A program made the position numbers and the translations under genes. This document shows, piece by piece, positions 55,917 to 64,000 of a stretch of DNA of 64,000 nucleotides (positions within the stretch are counted from its first letter, which is position 1; every line of letters begins with the position of its first letter). The stretch comes from Paracoccaceae bacterium. GTDB lineage: Bacteria; Pseudomonadota; Alphaproteobacteria; Rhodobacterales; Rhodobacteraceae. The notes under the pieces are model-generated. The model searched no databases. It had not been told where the DNA came from and worked only from the letters and a program-made list of their open reading frames with translations. The stretch is from NCBI GenBank assembly GCA_014879735.1, contig JACSRN010000062.1:1-64000 (forward strand). The letters are read 5' to 3'.

Positions 55917-56606
55917 ATGGCCCGTGCCGACCGGCTGTTCCGCCTGCTGTCTGCCTTGCGCAGGCTGCCGCAGCCGGCGACGGCGGCGCGACTGGCAGAG
56001 GAGACCGGGGTTTCGCCCCGCACGCTGTATCGCGACATCGAGGCGCTGCGTGTTGGCGGCGCGCTGATCGATGGCGCGCCCGGCTATGGCTATACGCTGA
56101 CCGAAGACCCCGCCCTGCCGCCGCAGATGCTGAGGCGGATCGAGGTCGAGGCGCTTGCCCTCGGCTTGGCTGAGATTCGCCTGTCCGGCGACCCCGAGCT
56201 TGCCGAGGCGGCCGACAGCGCGCTGGCGAAGATCGTCGCCACCCTGCCCGACCGTGTGCAGGCGCAGGCGCTGCATACGGCGCATCAGCTTTATCGCTTC
56301 GAGACGCGACCGCCCGCCCCGCCGCATCTGGCCATCGTCCGTGCCGCGATCTGGGAGGAACGGGCGCTCGACATCGGCTATTGCGACCGCGACGGCGCGG
56401 TGACGCGGCGGCGGATCTGGCCGTTGTCGGTGGTCTTTCTTGACCGCAGCCTGCTGTGCCTTGCCTTTTGCCAATTACGTCAGGACTTTCGCCGCTTTCA
56501 TCTGCGACAGATGGTCGAGGTCGCAACCGCCGACGAGAGCTTTCGCCCGCGCCGCGCCGCCCTGTTGCGCCAGGTTCTTGCAGAGATGCGCCAGCGCAGT
56601 CGCTAA
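55917..56606 (+). CDS. YafY-type HTH/WYL transcriptional regulator
   Basis: [60 protein letters not shown]. Confidence 0.9.
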   Translation: MARADRLFRLLSALRRLPQPATAARLAEETGVSPRTLYRDIEALRVGGALIDGAPGYGYTLTEDPALPPQMLRRIEVEALALGLAEIRLSGDPELAEAADSALAKIVATLPDRVQAQALHTAHQLYRFETRPPAPPHLAIVRAAIWEERALDIGYCDRDGAVTRRRIWPLSVVFLDRSLLCLAFCQLRQDFRRFHLRQMVEVATADESFRPRRAALLRQVLAEMRQRSR

Positions 56607-57598
56607 AGGCCAAGCCGGCGCAGCAGCGCGTCGAAAGGGGCCCAGTTGTCGATCTGCAGCCGGACGACCAGGATCAGCACCTTTGGCCGGAACGAGGCCG
56701 GCAGGCGGGTTGCATCCTTTTCGGTTGTGACAAGTTGGGCGCCAAGGGATTGTGCCTCGGCCTCAAGTCGCGCCAGCAATGCGGGGGCCAGCGGCTGGTG
56801 ATCGTCCAGCGGTTCGGCCCGCAAGACCTCGGCCCCTTCGGCGCGCAGGGTGGCGAAGAACTTGGCCGGATTGCCGATGCCGGCGAAGGCCAATACCTTC
56901 TCGCCCCGCCAGTCCATGCCCATCTGCAGCGGCGCAAGATGGCCGGTCAGATGCGGCAGTCCCCCCAGCGCGCCGCCCCAGCGGGAGCGGAAGGTCGCCT
57001 GTGCCGGCTCCTCGCCGATCGACAGCACAGCCTGGGCCCGGGCAAGCCCGGTCGTCACGGGCTCGCGCAGCGGGCCTGCGGGGATGCAGCGCCCGTTGCC
57101 GAACCCCTGCGCGGCATCGACCACGATCAGCGACACGTCCTTCACGACCGAAGGATTCTGGAACCCGTCGTCCAGAAGAATGACAGCCGCACCCGCGGCT
57201 TCGGCGGCGCGCACGCCGGCTGCGCGGTCCTTTGCCACCCAGACCGGGGCGAAAGGCGCCAGAAGCAGCGGCTCGTCCCCGACATCGGCTGCGGAATGCC
57301 GCATCTCGTCAACCCGGACGGGGCCGGAAAGCCGCCCGCCGTGACCCCGGCTGACGACATGGGCGGCATGCCCGCGCGAGGCCAGCCGTTCGATCAACGC
57401 AATCACCGTGGGGGTTTTGCCGACGCCGCCGGCGTTCAGATTGCCGATGCAGATGACCGGAACGCCCGCCCGGTGGCCGGGGTCCGAGGCCAGCCGCCGG
57501 GCCGTTCCCAGGGCATAGACCCGGCCGAGCGGCGACAGCAGCCGGGCAAGGGCGCCCGGCGCCCGGGGGTCGTTGAACCAGAAGCCCGGTGCCCGCAT
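56603..57598 (-). CDS. lpxK: Tetraacyldisaccharide 4'-kinase
   Basis: [48 protein letters not shown]. Confidence 0.93.
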   Translation of the reverse strand: MRAPGFWFNDPRAPGALARLLSPLGRVYALGTARRLASDPGHRAGVPVICIGNLNAGGVGKTPTVIALIERLASRGHAAHVVSRGHGGRLSGPVRVDEMRHSAADVGDEPLLLAPFAPVWVAKDRAAGVRAAEAAGAAVILLDDGFQNPSVVKDVSLIVVDAAQGFGNGRCIPAGPLREPVTTGLARAQAVLSIGEEPAQATFRSRWGGALGGLPHLTGHLAPLQMGMDWRGEKVLAFAGIGNPAKFFATLRAEGAEVLRAEPLDDHQPLAPALLARLEAEAQSLGAQLVTTEKDATRLPASFRPKVLILVVRLQIDNWAPFDALLRRLGL

Positions 57599-58791
57599 CA
57601 GCGCCCCCCGTCCAGTTTGGCGCGGATCCGGTCCATGATGTCCTGCGTCACCTCGGCCCCGTCGGATGCCACGGCCCAGGCCGCCTGTGCCAGCCGGGCC
57701 GCGCGGTCGGGGGCAAGGATATCCGACAGCGCCGCCGCCAGATCGGCGGTGGAGGAGACGGAGCGCGCCGCCCGGGCCAGCCCGAGCCGCCCCAGCGCCG
57801 TACCATGCGCTCCGGGTCGCGGCCCGTGCAGGATGGCCGATCCCAGCGCCGCTGCCTCCAGCGGGTTGCGGACGGCGCCTTCCCCGGCGAGGCTGCCGCC
57901 CAGAAAGGTTACGGGGGCCAGCCGATACCAGAGGCCGATCTCGGCGGGATTGTCGACAACGTAGATTTCGGTATCCCGCTCCGGCTCCTGATCCAGCGCG
58001 CGTTGCGCCACCAGCCAGCCCTCGGCCTCCAGCCGCTCGGACAGGGGTCCGGCCCGCTCGGGCCGCTCCGGCATCAGGATCAGCAGCAGCCGGTGCGCCA
58101 GCCGCAGCGCGGCACGGTTGGCGGCCAGGACCGCCGGTTCGCCCGCCTCGGGAACGGCGGCGGCAAACCAGACCGGCCGCGCCGCAACCAGTCGCGCCAG
58201 CGCCTCGCGCTCGGCCTCAAGACCGGGAAGCGCCGCAGACCGTTCCGCCATCCGCCCCGATAGGATGACCGCGGCGGCGGCGGCTCCGGCCTTGCGGAAG
58301 GCCCGCGCCGCGGCTTCGTCCAACGCCAGGATCGCGGAAAACGCCGCCAGAGCGCTGCGCAGCCGGCCCGGAAACCAGCCGCCGCGATCCCTGGGCAGTT
58401 CCGGCATCCGCGCCTCGACCATCAGAAGCGGCACTTTCCGCGCAGCCGCCTCAAGCACCAGTGCCGGCCGTACCTCGCCCTCGGCAAAAACCCCGGCATC
58501 GGGGCGCCAGTGGTCCAGAAAGGCCCGTGCCTCGCCCGGCGCATCGGTGGGCGGCGGTTGGACGATCATGCCGTTCTGCGGCGCAAACGGCTGGTCGGTG
58601 GTGACAAGAATCGAGATGCCATCCTCTTCGACCAGACGTCGCGCCAGCTCCGCCATCCCCGGCGCCGAAGTCGCGCCCGGAACGTTCAGCCAGACCAGAG
58701 TGCCGTCAGGCCGGGGCGGTGGCGCCACCTGGTTGCCAGGCTGTGGCCGCCGGCCCAGATTGTACAGCGTCCGCCCCAGCGAGACGGCCAT
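57598..58791 (-). CDS. kdtA: 3-deoxy-D-manno-octulosonic acid transferase
   Basis: Position next to lpx[49 protein letters not shown]. Confidence 0.9.
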   Translation of the reverse strand: MAVSLGRTLYNLGRRPQPGNQVAPPPRPDGTLVWLNVPGATSAPGMAELARRLVEEDGISILVTTDQPFAPQNGMIVQPPPTDAPGEARAFLDHWRPDAGVFAEGEVRPALVLEAAARKVPLLMVEARMPELPRDRGGWFPGRLRSALAAFSAILALDEAAARAFRKAGAAAAAVILSGRMAERSAALPGLEAEREALARLVAARPVWFAAAVPEAGEPAVLAANRAALRLAHRLLLILMPERPERAGPLSERLEAEGWLVAQRALDQEPERDTEIYVVDNPAEIGLWYRLAPVTFLGGSLAGEGAVRNPLEAAALGSAILHGPRPGAHGTALGRLGLARAARSVSSTADLAAALSDILAPDRAARLAQAAWAVASDGAEVTQDIMDRIRAKLDGGR

Positions 58792-58794
58792 GGA

Positions 58795-59037
58795 TCAGCC
58801 CAGTTCCTCGGTGGCCGAGGCGGCCTGCGCCTCGTCGCGCAGCCGGTGGATATGTGCAATGAAATAGCGGGTATGCGCATTGTCCACTGTGCGCTGCGCC
58901 TCGGCCTTCCAGGCGGCATGCGCGCTGGCATAGTCGGGGAACATGCCGACGATATGGATATTGTTCACGTCCTTGAAGGTGGTCTTGTCCGGCGAGACCA
59001 GCTCGCCTCCGAACACGAGATGCAGGCGTTGCGTCAT
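58795..59037 (-). CDS. DUF4170 protein
   Basis: MTQRLHLVFGGELVSPDKTTFKDVNNIHIVGMFPDYASAHAAWKAEAQRTVDNAHTRYFIAHIHRL. Confidence 0.85.
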   Translation of the reverse strand: MTQRLHLVFGGELVSPDKTTFKDVNNIHIVGMFPDYASAHAAWKAEAQRTVDNAHTRYFIAHIHRLRDEAQAASATEELG

Positions 59038-59203
59038 GGCTTCCTTCCCACTGCGATGGCCCAGACTATCCTGCCGCGGGGCCGGGGAAAAGCCGGTCTG
59101 CGCCGCATTGCAGCACGGGGGTGTTCCTGCCCTTGCGGCGAACCGGCGAAGAGGCCAGACTGTCGGTGCCGCATGCGGCCACGGATTTGGACAGGAGCTT
59201 TTC

Positions 59204-60082
59204 ATGGAACTGCAGACGTTTGCCGGATGGAACGCCGTCTATCTTGCCATTGCGATCCTTATCGTGGTTTCGATCTTTCTGGCCGTCCGGATCGTGCCGC
59301 AATCCGAGAAACATGTGGTGGAACGCTTCGGCCGGCTGCGGGCCGTGCTCGGTCCCGGCATCAACTTTGTCGTTCCGTTCTTCGACCGCGTGGCCCACAA
59401 GGTTTCGGTGCTGGAGCGTCAGTTGCCGAGCGCAAGCCAGGATGCGATCACCGCCGACAACGTGCTGGTCAAGGTGGAAACCTCGGTCTTCTACCGCGTG
59501 ACGGAGCCGGAAAAGACCGTCTACCGCATCCGCGATATCGATGGTGCCATTGCCACGACGGTTGCCGGGATCGTCCGGTCGGAAATCGGCAAGCTGGAGC
59601 TGGACCAGGTTCAGTCCAACCGCTCGCAATTGATCGAATGGGTGCGCGAACAGGTGGCGGCCATGGTCGACGACTGGGGGGTCGAGGTGACGCGGGCCGA
59701 GATTCTCGACGTCAATCTTGATGATGCCACCCGGGCGGCGATGTTGCAGCAGTTGAACGCCGAACGTGCCCGCCGTGCCCAGGTGACAGAGGCCGAGGGG
59801 CGCAAGCGCGCGGTGGAACTGGCGGCAGATGCCGCGCTTTACCAGGCAGAGCAGCAGGCCAAGGCCAAGCGCATCACCGCCGAGGCCGAAGCTTTTGCCA
59901 CAACGGTGATTGCCGTGGCGATCCGCGAAAACGGCCTTGAGGCGGCGCAGTATCAGGTGGCGCTGAAACAGGTCGATGCGCTGCAGGCGGTGGCCATGGG
60001 CGAGGGCAAGCAGACCTTGATCCTGCCGGCCACCGCGCTGGAAGCCTTCACCGATGCCTTCAGGATGTTCAGGCCGAAATAG
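59204..60082 (+). CDS. SPFH/Band 7 domain protein
   Basis: N-terminal TM; VPQSEKHVVERFGRLRAVLGPGINFVVPFFDRVAHKVSVLERQL. Confidence 0.92.
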   Translation: MELQTFAGWNAVYLAIAILIVVSIFLAVRIVPQSEKHVVERFGRLRAVLGPGINFVVPFFDRVAHKVSVLERQLPSASQDAITADNVLVKVETSVFYRVTEPEKTVYRIRDIDGAIATTVAGIVRSEIGKLELDQVQSNRSQLIEWVREQVAAMVDDWGVEVTRAEILDVNLDDATRAAMLQQLNAERARRAQVTEAEGRKRAVELAADAALYQAEQQAKAKRITAEAEAFATTVIAVAIRENGLEAAQYQVALKQVDALQAVAMGEGKQTLILPATALEAFTDAFRMFRPK

Positions 60083-60095
60083 ACGGAGGACCAAA

Positions 60096-60383
60096 ATGCC
60101 GGACCAGATCTGGACTGTATGGTGGGCCTGGATCGCGCTGGGCGTTGCGCTGGGTGTGATCGACCTCGTCATGCCGGGGTTCATCTTTCTTGGCTTCGCC
60201 ATTGGCGCGGCAGTGACGGGGGGGCTGATCGGGATCGGCATCCTCGGCTCTGCCGGGTTGCCCCTGGTTCTGCTTGTCTTTGCCGTCCTGTCGCTTGTGG
60301 CCTGGGTCGCCTTGATCCGGGTGCTTGGCAGGCGCCCGGGCCAGGAAAAGATCTGGGACCGCGACATCAATGACAACCCCTGA
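60096..60383 (+). CDS. Short NfeD-family membrane protein
   Basis: 95 aa; MPDQIWTVWWAWIALGVALGVIDLVMPGFIFLGFAIGAAVTG; downstream of SPFH gene. Confidence 0.85.
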   Translation: MPDQIWTVWWAWIALGVALGVIDLVMPGFIFLGFAIGAAVTGGLIGIGILGSAGLPLVLLVFAVLSLVAWVALIRVLGRRPGQEKIWDRDINDNP

Positions 60384-60843
60384 CCTCAAGGCCGCGGCAT
60401 GCGGGGCCGAGGCTGCCTTCATCGGCGCCAAGGCGGCGCTGTTCTGCGGCCCGTGCCTGCTTGCCCTGCAGCGCGACGACCTTCCCGGCCTGCGGTGGTC
60501 GGGGATGTGGGACCTGCCCGGCGGCGCGCGCGAGGCCGGTGAGACACCTGAAGCCTGCTTCCTGCGCGAACTGCAGGAAGAGCTTGGCCTGATCCTGCCG
60601 GCGGACCGGCTTGAAACCCGGCTCTGCCTGCCGGCGATGTCCGATCCCGCGCAACACGCTTGGTTTTTTGCCGGCCGCATCACCGCGGCCGAGGTCGCCA
60701 CCGTCCGTCTTGGGGAAGAGGGTCAGGGCTGGGCGCTGATGCCGGTTGCCGATTTTCTCGCCCATCCCGATGCCATCCCCGCGCTCAAGGATCGCGTGCG
60801 CCGTGTCCTTTCGCCGGGGCTGATGGCCCCCTTGGCCCCCTGA
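60370..60843 (+). CDS. NUDIX hydrolase
   Basis: LPGGAREAGETPEACFLRELQEELGLIL Nudix box. Confidence 0.92.
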   Translation: MTTPDLKAAACGAEAAFIGAKAALFCGPCLLALQRDDLPGLRWSGMWDLPGGAREAGETPEACFLRELQEELGLILPADRLETRLCLPAMSDPAQHAWFFAGRITAAEVATVRLGEEGQGWALMPVADFLAHPDAIPALKDRVRRVLSPGLMAPLAP

Positions 60844-60892
60844 CCCATGTCCGGGGCGGCAGGCATGGTTCGGGATGGTCGCGGCCTGTGGG

Positions 60893-61681
60893 CTACGGCC
60901 TTAGCCGGGCCATCAGCCCGGCATGCAGCGCGGCCGGGGCTGCGATCACCCCGGCGGCCTGCGGCACCGGCCGGTTGAACCGCAGCGGCGCGCCGTGCCG
61001 GTCGCTGACCACGCAGCCGGCCTGCGCCGCGATCAGGCTTCCGGCCGCACAGTCCCATTCCCAAGTGTCGCGCAGCGTCAGCATCGCATCGTGCCGCCCC
61101 TCGGCGGCCAGGCACAGCCGCCAGGCCAGCGAGGCGCGGAAGCTGCGCTTCAGATCGGGAACCCCGCCGGGCCAGGCCTCGGGTGCCAGATTGGCGCGGG
61201 TGGTCAGGACATCCGCGCCGTCGACCTCCCGTCGCGGGCTGGCGTGCAGGATCCGCCCGTTCAGCCGGGCCTCGCCGTCCAGATGGGCCGCATAGGTCTC
61301 GCCGCGCGCCGGCAGATGCACGACGGCGGCCGTCACCAAGCCCGCCGTGGCAACCGCCAGCGATACGGAGAATGTTTCCTCCCCCGCCAGAAACGCCCGG
61401 GTGCCGTCGATCGGATCCAGAATGAAGACCCGGTCGCGGGACAGCCGCGCCGGATCGTCGGGCGTTTCCTCGGACAGCCAGCCGTAGTCGGGCCGTGCCG
61501 CGCGCAGGCCCGCGGCCAGGGCGGCATCCACCGCCAGATCGGCCTCGGATACCGGGCCGGCCTCGGCCGCCTTTTCCCAGGCTTTCGGCGCCTGCCGCCA
61601 GTAGGACAGCGCAATCCGGCCCGCGGCCTCGGTGGCCTCGATCAGCAGCGCCAGGTCGGTTGCGGGGTCAGGCGCCGGCAA
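60893..61681 (-). CDS. cysQ: 3'(2'),5'-bisphosphate nucleotidase / inositol monophosphatase family
   Basis: FILDPIDGTRAFLAGEETFSVSLAVA; WEWDCAAGSLIAAQAG. Confidence 0.88.
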   Translation of the reverse strand: MPAPDPATDLALLIEATEAAGRIALSYWRQAPKAWEKAAEAGPVSEADLAVDAALAAGLRAARPDYGWLSEETPDDPARLSRDRVFILDPIDGTRAFLAGEETFSVSLAVATAGLVTAAVVHLPARGETYAAHLDGEARLNGRILHASPRREVDGADVLTTRANLAPEAWPGGVPDLKRSFRASLAWRLCLAAEGRHDAMLTLRDTWEWDCAAGSLIAAQAGCVVSDRHGAPLRFNRPVPQAAGVIAAPAALHAGLMARLRP

Positions 61682-63017
61682 GGGTCATGCCGTCGATCAG
61701 GATCGAGGGGACGCGCAGGGACAGATGCGGGCGGGCGTCGTTCGCCGGCACGATCCGCCGCAACATCTCGCGCAGGTTGCCGGCGACGGTGCATTCCTGA
61801 ACCGGATGCGACAGCCTGCCGCCCTCTACCCACCAGCCGGAAGCACCGCGGGAATAATCGCCGGTCGTGGCGCTGATCGTCTGGCCGATCATCGACGTGA
61901 CCAGAAGCCCGGTGCCCATCTGCGCAATCAGCTCCGCCTTCGTCGCCGACCCCGGGGTCAGATCGATATTGGTCGTCACCGGAGAGGGCGGGGCGCCGGT
62001 TCCACGCCCGGCGTTTCCGGTCGAAGCCAGACCCAGCTTGCGCCCCGTTGCCAGGTCGAGCACCCAACTCTGCAGCACCCCGTCCGCGACCAGCAACTTC
62101 CTGCGACAGGCCAGCCCCTCGGCGTCGAACAGGCGCGAGGCCGGCCCGCGCCGTCGCAGCGGGTCTTCGATCAGATCGATCCCCGCGGGCAGCACGGCCT
62201 GCCCCATCAATTCGCGCGCCCAACTGGCGCCGCGTGCAATCGCGGTGCCGTTGATCGCGGCCAGCAGGTGCCCCACCAGCGAGGCTGCAACCCTTTCGTC
62301 GTAGAGCACCGGATAGGTGCCGGTCGGGGGCTTCACGCCACCCAGCCGCGCCAGCGCCCGCTCGGCGGCCTGGGCGCCGATTTCGGCGTTGTCGGGCAGA
62401 TCGGTGGCGAAAAGCCGCGATTCTCCCGCGAAATCGCGCTGCATCCCGGTTCCTTCACCGCAGAAGGCCGTGACTGACCGTGAATGCCCGGTCCGCCCGT
62501 ATCCGCCGGAAAAGCCGTTCGATTGCGCGATGGCGATGGACCGGCGCGAGAATGCGGCGGAGGCCTCGGCCTGGGTGATGCCCTTTGCCTGCAGCGCGGC
62601 CGCCTCCAGTTCGCGCGCCGCCTCCTCCAGAGCCGCGGCCCCGGGGTCACGGGCGGGGTCTTCCAGTTCCAGCCCGCCGGCGTCGCGGTCGGTGGCCAGA
62701 TCGGCCGGGTCGGCCAGCCCGGCCGTCGGATCCTCGGGCGCTTCGCGGGCCATTGCGACGGCGCGTTCGGCCAGCACGGCCAGCGTGGCCGGCGAGGTAT
62801 CGGATGCGGAAACACAGGCCTGCCGCCGCCCGATCAGGACGCGCAATCCGACCTCGGTGCCTTCGGCCCGTTCGGCCTGCTCCAGCTGGCCCTGCCTGAT
62901 GTCGATCGACAGCGAGGTTCCCGTCACCGCCAGCGCATCGGCGGCTTCGGCGCCCGCTTTCAGCGCGGCGCTGATCAGGGCTTCGGCAAGATCGGGCAGG
63001 GGGGGCTGGCTCATCAC
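61668..63017 (-). CDS. TldD/PmbA family metallopeptidase (TldE/PmbA-like)
   Basis: GTEVGLRVLIGRRQACVSASDTSPATLAVLAERAVAMAREAPEDPTAGLAD; YSRGASGWWVEGGRLSHPVQECTVAGNLREML. Confidence 0.9.
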   Translation of the reverse strand: MMSQPPLPDLAEALISAALKAGAEAADALAVTGTSLSIDIRQGQLEQAERAEGTEVGLRVLIGRRQACVSASDTSPATLAVLAERAVAMAREAPEDPTAGLADPADLATDRDAGGLELEDPARDPGAAALEEAARELEAAALQAKGITQAEASAAFSRRSIAIAQSNGFSGGYGRTGHSRSVTAFCGEGTGMQRDFAGESRLFATDLPDNAEIGAQAAERALARLGGVKPPTGTYPVLYDERVAASLVGHLLAAINGTAIARGASWARELMGQAVLPAGIDLIEDPLRRRGPASRLFDAEGLACRRKLLVADGVLQSWVLDLATGRKLGLASTGNAGRGTGAPPSPVTTNIDLTPGSATKAELIAQMGTGLLVTSMIGQTISATTGDYSRGASGWWVEGGRLSHPVQECTVAGNLREMLRRIVPANDARPHLSLRVPSILIDGMTLAGA

Positions 63018-63082
63018 ACTCTCCTTCCGCGGGGCATCCTGTCAGGTAGCCTCGCGCACCATCCCGCGCAAGTCTTGCCGGG

Positions 63083-64000
63083 TCAGCGGATCTTCTGACC
63101 GTTGATCAACAGCCCCTTGTCCTTGAACTCGACCTCCGAGACCAGTTCGCCGGGGCCGGCACCGGGCTTGGCGAACATCGCCAGCATCATGCGGGCCGTC
63201 ATCAGTTGATCTTCGGGCAGAAGGCCGATCTGCACCAGCCTGTCGAGCAGTTCATTCACGCCCTTCATATTGGCGTTGATCTTGCCGGTGGGGGTCGGAA
63301 ACCCCTCCCAGGTTGCAAGATCGGTGTTGTCGAAGGTAAGCGCGCCGGTTGCTGCCGCTTCGGCACCGACGAATTTCAGCAGAAGCTGTGTCAGATCGGC
63401 CGAATGGAGCAGTACCGGCATCTCCGGCACCTCGGTCATTCCGCCCGCGGCCTGATCGAATATGTCGATCGCCCAGCCCATCTTGCCCCTGATGTCGAGG
63501 ATCGCGGTCATCGGGTCGTGCGGCAATCCCGCGGCCGGGCCAGCCATGGCCCAGACCATGTCAGAGGCCGCCACGTCCACCAGCCGCAGCAACACCAGAA
63601 AGTCCTGCGGCGCATCGGTCTTGGCCAGCGGGCCGGCAAGGCGCAGCGTGATTTCGCCAAAGGACCCGTCCATGGGCGGCAGTCCCTCGGACGGCATGCT
63701 GGCGGCGAGCTTGCCGCCCTTCATCCCGAAGCCAAAGTCCAGCCGCGCCTTGTCCGCCATGACCGTCAGGTGGTGCTCGGACAGTTCACCCTGCCAGGTG
63801 TTCACGCCACCCCGGTCGGTGAATTCGAGCGAGGCGCTCATCGCGCCACCCGTGGTTCTGGTCTCGGTCGTGAAACCCGCGGCCAGGGCCTTGGCCAAAT
63901 CCTCCATCGTCTCGGCCGGCAGGACCAGACCTTTCGACATGCTGCCCAGGTCGGCGGCGTTGAAGGTCGCCTTGAACTTCTCCGCGCCGTCGGGGTTGGC
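63083..64000 (-). CDS. DUF2125-like protein, partial (5' end outside the window)
   Basis: Frame stays open past the listed Met at 63940 to the window edge; C-terminus GLLINGQKIR. Confidence 0.75.
   Translation of the reverse strand, partial: ANPDGAEKFKATFNAADLGSMSKGLVLPAETMEDLAKALAAGFTTETRTTGGAMSASLEFTDRGGVNTWQGELSEHHLTVMADKARLDFGFGMKGGKLAASMPSEGLPPMDGSFGEITLRLAGPLAKTDAPQDFLVLLRLVDVAASDMVWAMAGPAAGLPHDPMTAILDIRGKMGWAIDIFDQAAGGMTEVPEMPVLLHSADLTQLLLKFVGAEAAATGALTFDNTDLATWEGFPTPTGKINANMKGVNELLDRLVQIGLLPEDQLMTARMMLAMFAKPGAGPGELVSEVEFKDKGLLINGQKIR

Noticed and set aside
1-64000. Phage, toxin-antitoxin, defence system or secondary-metabolite cluster
   Set aside because: No integrase, transposase, restriction/CRISPR, NRPS/PKS or toxin-antitoxin families were recognised in any supported CDS.

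Overview
A 64 kb window of GC-rich alphaproteobacterial (Rhodobacterales-like) chromosome. I saw no rRNA, tRNA, CRISPR array or transposase. It has four parts. (1) About 0.2-23.3 kb is a hydroxyproline / proline-peptide catabolic island. It holds a GntR regulator, three proline-racemase-superfamily enzymes with different catalytic signatures, a dipeptide-type ABC importer, a proline iminopeptidase-like hydrolase, an Xaa-Pro aminopeptidase, a fused aconitase-X (cis-3-hydroxyproline dehydratase type), a D-amino-acid dehydrogenase-like oxidase, a polar amino acid ABC importer, an Ldh-family reductase, a DHDPS-family LhpC-like deaminase, a second GntR, and an HxlR/NmrA pair. (2) About 23.4-25.7 kb is a core block: mutY, DUF721 and a DsbA-like gene. 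(3) About 26.8-46.1 kb is an amino-sugar island. It holds RidA, NagB, CutC, an MFS transporter with a His-Asp tandem repeat, two M81/MlrC peptidases, a GH20 hexosaminidase, an SDR, an RpiR regulator, a DSD1-type PLP enzyme, NagA, a ROK kinase, a Gfo/Idh oxidoreductase and a sugar ABC transporter. (4) About 46-64 kb is mostly housekeeping: pip, ubiG, amn, HU, lpxK, kdtA, SPFH/NfeD, NUDIX, cysQ, TldE/PmbA and DUF2125. The strongest new observation is in the amino-sugar island. Three separate promoter regions each carry a pair of RpiR-like operators (GAAAAYRAATTWC / GAAAnnnnnTTTC), and in all three the two sites are exactly 73 bp apart (about 7 helical turns). This implies one looping repressor controlling all three transcription units. 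All assignments come from reading the sequence and family knowledge; no searches were run.
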